Shown here: one piece after another, positions 47,663 to 58,807 of the stretch | Position numbering within the stretch: position 1 is the stretch's first letter | Layout: the number at the start of each line of letters is the position of its first letter | Source of the DNA: Eustoma russellianum | Lineage: Eukaryota > Streptophyta > Magnoliopsida > Gentianales > Gentianaceae | Length of the DNA stretch: 64,000 bases | Direction: 5' to 3' | NCBI GenBank assembly: GCA_036186865.1 | Contig: AP025074.1 | Span: 13,651,489 to 13,715,488 of the forward strand | Notes under the pieces: generated by a model | What the model was told of the DNA's origin: nothing | The model's database searches: none | What the model saw: the letters and a program-made list of their open reading frames with translations, nothing else | Program-made: the position numbers and the translations under genes

Positions 47663-48912
47663 GAATAACCTTATTAGACTCTAACACTAGTCTAAATCCA
47701 TCCATGATTAGAAGAGATCCAGATATTAAATTCTTCCGAATGTCGGGGACGTGCAACACATTCTGCAGAGTCAGATGCTTCCCTGAGATCAGCTTCAGAA
47801 CAACTTTACCCTCGCCTTCAATCTTCAAAGAGGCCGAGTTCCCCATGTATAGCTGTTCATTGTTCCCGGGCTGGTACCCCGTGAACATCTCTCTGCTGGA
47901 ACAGACATGTCTCGTGGCGCCAATATCCAGGCACCACTCGCGTATGTTCCCCACAGCGTTCCACTCTGAGACCACCACACAGAGGTTTAGATCGTCCATT
48001 TCATCGACTATGTTGGCCTTTGCCTTGGTCTGCTTCTTCTTGGGTTTTCTGCCCTCGTTGCTGACATGCCCCTGAATGCCACAGTTGTAGTATTTTCCGG
48101 GACCTTTTTGGCAATCTGCTTCCCTTTCTTTTTCACCCCCGGTTGGCCTTTCTTTTTCTTGGTCTCTGCAACTTGGGCCTTGGCCTGACCAGCACTCGAC
48201 TGTGGCTTACGTTTAGATCTGCAATTAGCTTCCTCTATGTGGAATCGGACAATCAGATCTTCCAATGTCATCTCCTTTCGCTTGTGTTTGAGATAGCTTC
48301 TGAATTCCCTCCACAAAAGAGGTAGCTCCTCAATCACTGCAGCCACCACGAAAGATTCACTGAGCAACATGCCCTCCTCTTCCATCTCGGCTACCAAAGT
48401 CTGAAGTTCCTCAACTTGAGAAACAACAGTGCGAGAGTCAGATATTTTGAAATCCAGGAATTTGACGACAATAAACTTCTTAGTGCCAGTATCTTCTGTA
48501 CGGTATTTCTTTTCCAAAGCCTGCCACAAAGACTTTGCGGTTTTGTATGTGCAGTACAAACTGTACAAGGAGTTGTCCAAGCACCCCAGAATATGGCTCA
48601 AACAAACATAATTGTTGAAGTTCCAAGCTACAACAAAACGTTCATGTTCCATATTTTGGGTCTGGTCCTCCTCTGAACTCCCCACAGGCGGGTCCTCAGT
48701 AAGGAACGAAGCCAACCATATGGCCGTCAAGAAGAATAGCATCTTCTACTACCAACACTTGAAGAATCTTCCACTGAACTTCTCTGCTTTCTCACCTAGG
48801 CCACTGCAGGACCCTGTGCATGAACATTCTTCGGCACCCCAACATATGGTGCCATTGGAGCAGAGTTGTGCATGTCTGCGCCTTGAACTGAGTTTGAACT
48901 CGTGTTCTCCAT
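47663..48912 (-). pseudogene. Copia-5 gag and protease
   Basis: The minus-strand ATG at 48910-48912 opens a gag start (MENTSSNSVQGADMHNSAPM), with a frame change near 48745. The frame 48008-48742 then carries the copia gag body (LFFLTAIWLASFL, LGCLDNSLYSLYCTYKTAKSLWQALEKKY). A Lys-rich tail leads to a zinc knuckle near 48065-48100 in which the first Cys is Tyr and the last is Gly. The protease follows, with intact WCLDIGATRHVC (47890-47930). The reading stops where the Tekay element entered and resumes at 34955. Confidence 0.83.
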
Positions 48913-48979
48913 TTATTCTCTGTTAGACAGAAACACATAGGAATCAATACAGAATCAAAACCAATAACATCTTAAGAAT

Positions 48980-50119
48980 TGTTGGAAATAATTCAAGTCA
49001 GACAAATTGACTTCTGTACATTAATGGTCGACCTACCGAGCTCAGGGTACACTGGATAGATCTGCTAAGTCAAGACAGTTCAGATAGCGCATTTGAGTTT
49101 ACGTTCTGAACAGTCAGCCGACCTGCTAACCTGAATTGAGCAACACTTTAGAACCACTGTTTCGTGCTATCAGCCTTCAAGCCGAGCTGAACTAGAGTCA
49201 GTCGATCAGACAGATCAGATCAGTCCAATTGGTGCAATTGTATTTGCGTTCTGGGCTGATCATTGACCTGCTGACCTCGGTACCTCAACATAACAAATGA
49301 GAGTTGTGTTCTCAGCCGAGCTGAGCTCAGCACGGCATAGCTGTAGAACAACGAATGTCCTCAGCCAAACAGCAGAGCTCAGCACAAAGCAGAGCTCAGC
49401 ACAGCAACACTGTATAACAACAATGTTGCGGTATCCCACAGGCAGCTGAGCTCAGCTCGGCAATAACCTTCATAACTCTACTGAGCAGAGATCCGAGGTG
49501 AGTCCAGGACTCTGTCATTAAGACATTATTGCTTCGGTATATTGTGCCCAACTAGAGGAGCAACCGTCTCCCAAGATACAACGGAGGTCAGTTCAGACAA
49601 GCGGTACTGCAGCGTTGAACTCTACGATCCTGTTAGATGTCATGAACTTCTCGGTATACTGATGCCGAAAGTGTATATAAGGGAGAATGTATGCAGAAGG
49701 AGATTGCAGAGAGAGGAGAAGAAATTCGGATTTCTGAGTGTGTTCACAGAGGTCAAATCCGCCACTATTTATAGGGAAATTCTGAGGTCAGCAGTTAGAG
49801 TCAGTCCAATCTCAGCTACAGGATCAGATACCAGCTCAGCCTGAACTATTGGATCAGATAACCGCGCTAGGTCTGTCCTCAGCCGTCAAATCAACTAACT
49901 GTTCAATCTGATCCGTCAGATTACAACAGTTAGATCAGTTCGGCCGGTTAAATCGAAACAACTTTTCAAAATTTAACATTAGTCTAATCTTAACAACCCG
50001 GAAAGTTTGAATGGAACAAATTGTTCCCTGGCTGATAAGATCCGACCCGGTGCTACAGGACCCGGCTTGCAGTCTGTAGACCCCAGTCCGGCCTGTAGCC
50101 CAATCCACAACCTGAACCC
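48980..50119 (-). repeat. 5' LTR of Copia-5, main piece
   Basis: Matches 30293 to about 31443 of the other LTR. It is cut at 50119 by Copia-6. Confidence 0.9.
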
Positions 50120-51559
50120 TGTTAGTGTATGTGCCCTAGGCCATGATTTGGATATTTATGTTATGCATTTATTATTAATAAAAGAGGTTTTATTATCATT
50201 ATTGTTGGTTAGTATGTTACACAATTTTGATATATGTCCCTGATTCATTATTGTTATGGAGATAAAATAATTTATAATCAGTATGAGTATTGATTTGATA
50301 ATCATGAGATGATTATGTGTATGGTGATACGAATCAATCTCATAGATACTTGTTAGAGAACAGTGTATTGGATAGACTCATCATGAGATTGCTACATGGA
50401 TTAGCGTCATAAGTAAATCTCATGATAGTCATGTTTTAATCCTTTGACTTGAGATTGTCATAGTTTCCAGCATAAAGACTATTATATTTTGACATGATCA
50501 AACGTTATCCGTAACTGGATAATAATAAAGGTCATGATTGAATGTGATAGAAATTATGTAGAGGATATTGAACAATCAAGATAGAATTTGTCCCTCTCTT
50601 TTGAGAGAGATATCTTTGGGCCCCTCGATTAGTGAGACTGTGAAATGCATGGCCGTGCTCAAATGATTTGATAGTGTGATCAATATCATTTGTTTTATCA
50701 GTCTACTTAGAGATCGAGTAATCATATGTTTGAACTATATAAGTATGACGCTGACCATGACTTATGTTCAAACTAGATATCGTGTGACAAAGGGATTAAT
50801 GCATGTACTATTATTAGGCTAGTTGGACTTTACTCGTATTAATTGGGTAGTTGTAATGCCTTGCTAGAGGCCAATTACGACTTGTTGGTTTAATAGAGAT
50901 TTAATCAACTGCCAATTAATATGGGCCTATCGGGTCACACACAAGAATGCGTATGGCTGAGATTAATAATATTAATAATATTAATATTGGATATTAATTA
51001 TTATTATTATTATCGTTTTTAATATTAATAATATTAATATTGGATATTAATTATTATTATTATTATTTTCGTTTTTGGTGATTATATATATATGCATTAT
51101 CGGATAATAACGAGAGAATCCGTATCTGATATGGATTTTGAATATCCTGTTACAATCCGTATCTGATATGGATTTTGATTGGCATCAACTAATCCGATTA
51201 TGACTCGGATTTTGATGTCTACGTATGTGTATATATATTTGTGTATCTCGTATACACTACACACACAAAAATACAGAATCATCAAAGAGAAACCCTAGAG
51301 CCGTTTTTGTGAAAAGCGAGTTCTTCAGCCGCGCCGTTTGAAGAGCTAGCACTCCGGGCGGAAGCGTTCGTGTGGATACCGACAGAGGGTGGTCGTATTT
51401 TCGCACCTCTTTCATCTGCAAATTTCGAATCTACGGAGGTAATTTTTGATTTCTGTTGTCGAATTAAACGAACAACATGGATCCTTGGTAGGAAATCAGA
51501 GATCAATTTTTGTTTTTCCGCTGCGCGTTTTTGCAGTGATCTCGGTTGATTTCCTAACA
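50120..51559 (+). repeat. 5' LTR of Copia-6
   Basis: Complete, TG...CA. It contains AT-rich tandem repeats (taataatatt units, 50965-51070). The short minus-strand frames within it recur identically in the 3' LTR and are not genes. Confidence 0.93.
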
Positions 51560-51560
51560 G

Positions 51561-51572
51561 TGGTATCAGAGC
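51561..51572 (+). promoter_or_regulatory. Primer-binding site of Copia-6
   Basis: TGGTATCAGAGC, one base after the 5' LTR. Confidence 0.9.
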
Positions 51573-53288
51573 CACTTGTTGATTTCGTTTAAATCGATTA
51601 TATCATGCTTATGTGATTAGATGTTTACTGATTTTCGTATGGCATGATATGTACAAAAACCCCAACTCGGATTTCATATGATGAGAAAAGAATGGTGTTT
51701 TTCAAATCATTTTCATTAGATGATTTGTATACGGCGGTTTTCGTTTGTCATGTGATGATCAAAACGGATTCTGTTTATATTAGATATAAACATACGCTAT
51801 GCGTAGAACCCTATTCGAATCTCATCTGGTGAGAGCGGATTGATGTTTTCAATTCGTTTTCATGAGACGTTATGATTCGAGATTGTTATATGTGATATAA
51901 AGTTTTCGTTTTTCATGTGATGATCAAAAACGATTATGTTTATATCAATATGAGCAACCGATAATGATTCTGTAAGAGTTATGCATATTCAAAACAGACA
52001 GATTATCAATTCGATTGATGATTCTGTTTTCGGATTTCGAATGGCAGATTGATTCTGTTTCGAATTTCGGACAGCAGATTATCAATTCAATTGATGATTC
52101 TGTTTTGGGTTTTGAATGATAACTCTCGGTTCGATCGGTGCTTCTATAAGGGTTTACACGTAATCAAAACAGTAAGATCGTCAAAACAGTAAGATCGGTG
52201 CTTCTCTGCCCCTCGGACCCCGCCCAGGAGCGCTGCCCCTCGGAACCCCGCCCGCTAACCGGCTAGCGGGACCGCCGTGTGCGTACGCCCTATAGTTCGT
52301 TACCGTGACATTAAGAATGTCAATATATATTTATTATAATATGTTTATGTAAGATATATTATAATTGTTGATGTCTTTGCATGGTGCATAGCATGGCCTC
52401 AGGACCTATGTGATTGACTTAGTCATATTTTTGTTTTGGGTTATTATGGCCTGCGTGCCGCTGTAGTTTTTGTTGTATTTTATTATACAAGTAGTTAGGT
52501 TTTTCTTTGTTATTGTAATAAATGAAGAATCAAGCTACAAAATGGTGATGGCGACACACACCAAGGACGAGTGGATTCCATGGAGATGGAGGCACGGGCT
52601 CAAGACAAGAAGATATGTATCATTGCAAATGTTGTAATAGGAAGTCTTTCACATAGGGTTTCCTTTATGATCTTCATCTGGTCTCATGAAGATCATATTT
52701 AGTTTGGCCATGCTATGTCACGTTTACATATTTATCATTTTGTATGAGATACGTGGATGATATATTATATATGCATATAGGATGCTACGATATAACGATA
52801 TGCAATGCAAGACATAAACTAAGTTGAACCCTCAGTAATAATTTAAGTCTTGATGCCATCCATGTCTTAAACACCTATTAAAACTGGGATTGTATTAAAG
52901 TAGGTATTGCCAAAGCAATGTGCTTTAAACATTCCTAGCTACGTAGGATGAGTAATAGTGCTACTCATACGTTTAAAATTGGTTAGACTTAATTGGGCTA
53001 TCAAAACGGTTTTGGGCCCAAGGCATTAGATGGAATCTAACATACAATGATATATGATATCATTATTCCATAAATTCTAAGAGTTACATGAGATGTAATT
53101 GGTAAAGATGTTACCTACCTAAATAACTTAATTTTAAGCGTCATTCCAAAGCTGAGTTTAGAATTAAGTCAAATATGGATCTTAGCTCACTAAAATATTT
53201 CTTTTGAGGGTTATGTTTTAGTGAGAGTTTTATAAATTTTAACCTCATTATTAATAAAGTGTTACTTTGCATGTTTTGTAGATCATAA
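51573..53288 (+). other. Long untranslated leader of Copia-6
   Basis: 1.7 kb without coding content between the PBS and the gag start, unusually long. It includes a GC-rich patch (52195-52300) with two similar ctgcccctcgga blocks, and a segment at 52569-52584 that was later copied into the filler at the element's right end. Confidence 0.7.
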
Positions 53289-53930
53289 ATGGCTGCTAAT
53301 AACAATTCCACCTTATCGCTGCGATCTATCCTTGAGAAGGAAAAACTAAAAGAATGTGGGACTAATTTTGTTGACTGGTTTCGAAACTTGAGAATTGTTC
53401 TCAAACAAGAAAAGAAGTCCTACGTGCTCGATGACCCTGTCCCTGAACCCCCTCCTGCTGATGCTTCTGCTGCTGTTAAGAACAAGTATAAGAAGCATGT
53501 GGAAGATTCAAACGACATAGGATGTCTTATGTTGGCAACTATGTGTTCAGGACTTCAGAAAGACCTGGAACACTTAGAAGCTTATGAGATGAGTGTGCAT
53601 CTCAAACAAGCTTTCCAACAACAGGCTAGGCAGGATAGGTTCGACACCGCCGTTGCACTTTTTGACTGTAAGATGTCTGAAGGTGAATCTGTTAGCGCTC
53701 ATGTTTTAAAGATGAAAGGCTATATAGATCACCTTGCAAGACTCGGATATCCTCTGAGTTTGGAACTCGCTACGGATTTGATCCTACACTCTTTGCCTAG
53801 CAGTTTTTCTCAGTTCGTCATGAACTACAATATGAATAATATGGAAAAGTCCATTCCTGAGCTACATGGTATGCTCAAAACTGCTGAGGGGAATATCAAG
53901 AAGCCTACCCATGTTGAGTGTCAATACTAA
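53289..53930 (+). pseudogene. Copia-6 gag
   Basis: A 213-codon frame starting MAANNNSTLSLRSILEKEKL. It covers a full copia gag core: the FVDWFRNLRIVLKQEKK helix, CLMLATMCSGLQKDLE, and LILHSLPSSFSQFVMNYNMN. It ends out of frame with the following Lys-rich region; one base changed near 53915 accounts for the switch. The frame is otherwise well kept, in line with the young LTRs. Confidence 0.88.
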
Positions 53931-55473
53931 GCTAATGAAAAGGAAAGCTAAAGGCAAGGGTAAGGCTAAAAGTGCAAAGGGTGCAAAAGGGGCAAAGGGT
54001 CAAGCTAAACCGAAACCTGGTCCCAAGGCAAAGGTTCCTAAGGAAGGAACTTGTTTCCATTGCAACAAGCCTGGGCATTGGAAAAGAAATCGTGATGTTT
54101 ATTTGGAGGAGTTGAAGAAGCTGAAGGGTAGTACGACTACATCTTCAGGTATTTATGTTATAAAAATTAATTTATCTACTTCTTCTTCCTGGGTATTAGA
54201 TACTGGATGTGGATCCCATATTTGTACAAATATGCAGGGGCTCAAAAGGAGTAGGATGCTGAAGAAGGGCGAGGTGGACCTACATGTTGGCAATAGAGCA
54301 AGAGTTGCTACTATAGCTGTAGGGACCTATGAGCTTGTCTTGCCCAATGGGCTTTTGTTAGTTTTAAACAATTGCTTTTATGTTCCTACTATGAGTAGGA
54401 ATCTTATTGCAGTGTCTGTTTTGGATGATGAAGGTTATTCATTTTTAATTAAAAATAAGAAGTGTTCTATTTTTGATAAAAATGACTTGCTTTATTGTAT
54501 TGCAAGTAGTTATAATGGCATTTATGTCCTTAACCTTGATGATTCCAATGACGGTAATATTTATAACATATCTTCAAAGAGAACTAAGCCAAATGAACTA
54601 AACCCTTCATATTTATGGCATTGTCGCCTTAGCCATATAAATGAGAAGCGCGTATCTAAACTCCATCAAGATGGATTATTAGATTCATTTGATTTTGAAT
54701 CATTTGAAAATTGCGAGTCTTGTTTGCTTGGAAAGATGACAAAGACTCCTTTTACTGGACATAGTGAAAGGGCTAATGACTTATTGGGCTTGGTACATAC
54801 AGATGTATGCGGCCCAATCAGCATTAGTGCCAGGGGAGGATTTCAGTATTTCATTACTTTTACTGATGATTTCAGTAGGTATGGCTATGTCTACCTAATG
54901 AAACATAAACATGAGTCTTTTGAAATGTTTAGAACTTTTCAAAATGAAGTACAAAATCAACTTGGTAAGACAATTAAAACCCTTCGATCAGATCGAGGTG
55001 GTGAATATTTGAGCCAAGAATTTGACCAACATCTAAGAAATTGTGGAATCGTTTCACAGTTGACTCCTCCAGGAACTCCACAATGGAATGGTGTTTCTGA
55101 AAGGAGAAATCGGAATTTATTGGATATGGTTCGATCTATGATGGGTCAAGTAGATCTTCCTTTATCCTTTTGGGGTTATGCCTTGGAGACAGCTGCATTC
55201 ATTTTGAACCGTGTACCATCTAAACCGGTTGAAAAGACACCATATGAGATGTGGACTGGTAAGAGACCCAGTTTGTCTTTTCTTAAGATTTGGGATTGTG
55301 AAGCTTATGTGAAAAGATTAATGTCAGATAAGCTAGCTCCAAAATCTATCAAATGTATTTCTGTGGGGTATCCTAAAGAAACTAAAGGGTACTATTTCTA
55401 TATTCCCTCAGAGAACAAAGTGTTTGTTGCTCGAAATGGAGTCTTTTTGGAAAAGGATATTTATGTTATGTGA
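53931..55473 (+). pseudogene. Copia-6 truncated pol (zinc knuckle, PR, IN only)
   Basis: Part of a 535-codon frame (53866-55473). A Lys/Gly/Ala-rich repeat (KGKGKAKSAKGAKGAKGQAK) leads to a zinc knuckle whose fourth ligand Cys is Arg (CFHCNKPGHWKRNR). The protease is V-L-D-T-G-C-G-S-H near 54196. GAG-pre-integrase is LWHCRLSHINEKRVSKLH (54616). The integrase DDE core is complete (HTDVCGP, TDDFSRYGYVYLMKHKHE, LRSDRGGEYLSQ, GVSERRNRNLLDMVRSMM). The frame stops at 55473, and RT and RNase H are missing. The element could make gag, protease and integrase at most. Confidence 0.9.
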
Positions 55474-55476
55474 AAA

Positions 55477-56885
55477 GATTTGGATATTTATGTTATGCAT
55501 TTATTATTAATAAAAGAGGTTTTATTATCATTATTGTTGGTTAGTATGTTACACAATTTTGATATATGTCCCTGATTCATTATTGTTATGGAGATAAAAT
55601 AATTTATAATCAGTATGAGTATTGATTTGATAATCATGAGATGATTATGTGTATGGTGATACGAATCAATCTCATAGATACTTGTTAGAGAACAGTGTAT
55701 TGGATAGACTCATCATGAGATTGCTACATGGATTAACGTCATAAGTAAATCTCATGATAGTCATGTTTTAATCCTTTGACTTGAGATTGTCATAGTTTCC
55801 AACATAAGGATTATTATATTTTGACATGATCAAACGTTATCCGTAACTGGATAATAATAAAGGTCATGATTGAATGTGATAGAAATTATGTAGAGGATAT
55901 TGAACAATCAAGATAGAATTTGTCCCTCTCTTTTGAGAGAGATATCTTTGGGCCCCTCGATTAGTGAGACTGTGAAATGCATGGCCGTGCTCAAATGATT
56001 TGATAGTGTGATCAATATCATTTGTTTTATCAGTCTACTTAGAGATCGAGTAATCATATGTTTGAACTATATAAGTATGACGCTGACCATGACTTATGTT
56101 CAAACTAGATATCGTGTGACAAAGGGATTAATGCATGTACTATTATTAGGCTAGTTGGACTTTACTCGTATTAATTGGGTAGTTGTAATGCCTTGCTAGA
56201 GGCCAATTACGACTTGTTGGTTTAATAGAGATTTAATCAACTGCCAATTAATATGGGCCTATCGGGTCACACACAAGAATGCGTATGGCTGAGATTAATA
56301 ATATTAATAATATTAATATTGGATATTAATTATTATTATTATTATCGTTTTTAATATTAATAATATTAATATTGGATATTAATTATTATTATTATTATTT
56401 TCGTTTTTGGTGATTATATATATATGCATTATCGGATAATAACGAGAGAATCCGTATCTGATATGGATTTTGAATATCCTGTTACAATCCGTATCTGATA
56501 TGGATTTTGATTGGCATCAACTAATCCGATTATGACTCGGATTTTGATGTCTACGTATGTGTATATATATTTGTGTATCTCGTATACACTACACACACAA
56601 AAATACAGAATCATCAAAGAGAAACCCTAGAGCCGTTTTTGTGAAAAGCGAGTTCTTCAGCCGCGCCGTTTGAAGAGCTAGCACTCCGGGCGGAAGCGTT
56701 CGTGTGGATACCGACAGAGGGTGGTCGTATTTTCGCACCTCTTTCATCTGCAAATTTCGAATCTACGGAGGTAATTTTTGATTTCTGTTGTCGAATTAAA
56801 CGAACAACATGGATCCTTGGTAGGAAATCAGAGATCAATTTTTGTTTTTCCGCTGCGCGTTTTTGCAGTGATCTCGGTTGATTTC
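55477..56885 (+). repeat. 3' LTR of Copia-6, trimmed at both ends
   Basis: Corresponds base for base to 50145-51553. It lacks the terminal TG... and ...CA segments. Confidence 0.93.
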
Positions 56886-56971
56886 TCATTCACTTTGAAT
56901 TAAACGAACAACATATCTACTCAAAGTAAATGGAATCCACTATTTGGAGTGGATTCCATGGATATGGATTC
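56886..56971. other. Templated filler DNA at the Copia-6 right junction
   Basis: About 86 bp that belong to neither Copia-6 end nor the Copia-5 LTR, but are covered by short matches to nearby sites: 14 bp to 57020-57033, 18 bp to 56793-56810, 16 bp inverted to 56999-57014 and 16 bp to 52569-52584. It also forms an inverted repeat, ggaatccact...agtggattcc. Confidence 0.8.
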
Positions 56972-57213
56972 CAGGTACGGGCCGAGCTGAGCTGACTCTT
57001 CCATTTACTTTGAGCATTAATTTCTCATTCACTCGGTATAGCAATCGAGTGATTCAAAAGCCTACAATTATCTACTCATCAAGTAGATAATTAAAGACTC
57101 ATTAGTTTTCACTTATCACTAGTGAAACTAATCATAATATTAGCTTGAAAGTACGTTGCTAACCACAGTTTGCAACTTGGTCCAATTTCAATATCTTTCC
57201 ATTTTCTCCCACA
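56972..57213 (-). repeat. 5' LTR of Copia-5, terminal piece
   Basis: Resumes the Copia-5 LTR (equivalent to 31483-31725) and ends cccaca, followed by the TSD agaaa. Confidence 0.88.
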
Positions 57214-57700
57214 AGAAATGGAGTAGTTTGGACGTTGCTTAATTCCAGGACCTTCTCATGAGCGTGGTAGAAGATGATGTTCAAAGTGCGTAAGAGGTTA
57301 TCTCGACTTTATGGGCTATTTGGAGCGCCAGGAGCAAAGCGATTTTTAAAGGTGCATACTTGTCCCCATCATAAGTACGTATTTCATGCTTCTTCATTTC
57401 TGCATTGGAACACCATGGTTATGCAATCTAAGGCCATGCGCTCTGTTGGGAGCTCGAAAGGGGGATGCACAATTGCACAGGACGGTGTACTCATATGTCA
57501 GCTACCAATTGGACTGGGGCAACAAAGTTGAACGTTAACGCAGCATAGTTGGAGGAGGGTTGTGTAGCTGGTTTTTTCGGCAGGGATAGTGAAGGAAGGG
57601 TGATTCATTCAGCAGCTGTTAATTTAGTTAGACTTGCATCTCCTAAATATGCAGACCTCCCTGCAATTTTATGGGCACTTAAAACAGTTTGATCTTCGAT
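57214..57700 (+). pseudogene. LINE ORF2 fragment, part 3 (RNase H-like)
   Basis: Translation on the plus strand gives VISTLWAIWSARSKAIFKG (about 57290-57345), the end of the zf-RVT region, then KLNVNAA-LEEGCVAGFFGRDSEGR and SPKYADLPAILWALKTV (about 57525-57690). The last two are the RNase H-like domain at the C-terminus of plant LINE ORF2. Stops interrupt it. It continues part 2 across the 26.9-kb nest. Confidence 0.8.
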
Positions 57701-58012
57701 TGAGAAGCCCACTTTGAAGCTTACTTTTAACCTCCTGTATCAAAAAGTATAAAATAAGGCTGTATAGATCATATGTTGGAAACTCTCTTTAGATCCTGCA
57801 CAAATGCAGGAGACTAATGCAACGGAAACGTCTTTTTAGACTCCAATTTCATAGTCTAGTAGTCTTCGTTGTAAGCACTCTCAATATATTATCTTTGTAA
57901 ACAACCAATAAATACAATACACAGTGTCAAATAATAATGCATTACAGTGTAATGATGAAAATTAAAAAGAGTTTTAATAACAAAAAAAGAAAGCAATGAA
58001 TAATGTTTCCAG
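57701..58012. other. LINE tail or intergenic DNA
   Basis: No coding content. It may include the 3' untranslated end of the LINE; no clear poly(A) tail or target duplication was found. Confidence 0.45.
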
Positions 58013-58515
58013 GGGTGAGCAAAATTTTTAAAAACTGGACCAAATCACCAAATCGAACCAGCAAAAACCTAACTACAAAACCAATGTCAATTTAGCAATA
58101 TTTAAAAGCCAAATCGTCTAATAAGGTTCAATTTTCAGTTCTTAAACTTTAAAACCATAAAAAACCAGACTGGACTGTTTCTAAAAAAATATATATTTAG
58201 CTTCAGTTATAGTTTATATAAATCTATTCTGATTTGTTTGGCTGGCTACTTGGTTTTCAAATTATTAGTTGGATAGTTGATTTGTAATTTATTTAGTTGG
58301 CTACTTGGTTTGTAATCTTGGATATTTATTGTTCAAAATTGTAGTCGATTAAATAAACCAGAAAAACCAAAATTAAATCAAACCAAACTGGTCCGGTCAA
58401 ACAGTTAATTGATCGATTTCTCGCATTTCAATTTCACCATTTTCAAACCGTTAATAATGGTTCGTTTTGAAATATGCCCAAAAACCAACCGAACCGGATC
58501 ATGTACACTACCAAA
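58013..58515. repeat. Degenerate AAACC/GGTTT-rich repeat
   Basis: Starts ggggtgagcaaaatttt and is packed with aaaaccg/aaccaaa-type words on both strands, ending near aaccgaaccggatcatg. Plant non-autonomous DNA elements often have this composition and a ggtgagcaaa-like end. I do not see a clean terminal inverted repeat or TSD. Confidence 0.4.
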
Positions 58516-58641
58516 TGTTTCTTTACTGATTTAAATTTTTTTGTAAATGACTCTGAAACTTAGGTAGCGAAGTTCTACGTCATTATTAGAGAATGACCCC
58601 GTGTAAACACATTTTGAAAAAGCCAGAAGAAAGAGATGGGC

Positions 58642-58661
58642 GGGGGGGGGGGGGGGGGGGG
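58642..58661 (+). repeat. Run of 20 G upstream of H2A.X
   Basis: An uninterrupted G20 tract about 260 bp before the ATG. It could fold as a G-quadruplex; its exact length is unreliable in most sequencing data. Confidence 0.9.
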
Positions 58662-58774
58662 TTCTCGCGCTCAAACGAAAATGAGTTCCCTCCTCTGACT
58701 ATCGCATCAGTCTAAAACAAAAATTAAAAAATTCGACAATGCCACGATGGCAATCCCCGTGAGACCCCTCTCCA

Positions 58775-58807
58775 CCAATCAAATCGCACCTTCACTCTCC
58801 ATAAATA
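58775..58807 (+). promoter_or_regulatory. H2A.X promoter: CCAAT and TATA-like box
   Basis: CCAAT at 58775-58779 and ATAAATA at 58801-58807, 22 bp apart. The ATG is 116 bp after the TATA-like box, giving a short 5' leader. I do not see the plant histone octamer (CGCGGATC). Confidence 0.6.

Larger units (their letters stand above)
50120..56885 (+). mobile_element. Copia-6: deletion-derivative copia (Angela/Tork-like)
   Basis: A 1,440-bp 5' LTR (50120-51559), an initiator-Met PBS, a leader, gag and half of pol, then a 3' LTR missing its first 25 and last 6 bases (55477-56885). The two LTRs align over 1,409 bp with no indels and about four substitutions by eye, so insertion was very recent. RT and RNase H are absent. 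There is no target duplication: the right edge is filler DNA, and about 38 bp of the Copia-5 LTR target is missing. Gag style (SLRSILEKEKL...GTNFVDWFRNLRIVLKQEKK) is Angela/Tork-like. Confidence 0.9.
30293..57213 (-). mobile_element. Copia-5: copia element hosting two further insertions
   Basis: Outer shell of a 26.9-kb nest. The left LTR is 30293-31725 (1,433 bp). The right LTR is in two pieces, 48980-50119 and about 56972-57213. Flanks are ataaa and agaaa, a TSD with one mismatch. A PPT complement (atcccccacatgaatggg) follows the left LTR, so the element reads on the minus strand. Without the Tekay element (34956-47662) and the Copia-6 block (50120 to about 56971) about 7.4 kb remains. I see no initiator-Met primer site next to the right LTR; the sequence there (minus strand attcttaagatgttattgg) points to another primer or to decay. 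Confidence 0.88.

Noticed and set aside
47491..48075. 194-codon plus-strand frame
   Set aside because: It runs antisense through Copia-5 protease and the Tekay LTR end, so it is a shadow frame.
51097..51575. Conserved small proteins found twice (also 56429-56889)
   Set aside because: The identity simply reflects two copies of the Copia-6 LTR.
53289..55473. Host gene encoding a long protein
   Set aside because: Gag, zinc knuckle, protease and integrase motifs between two LTRs show it is retrotransposon sequence.
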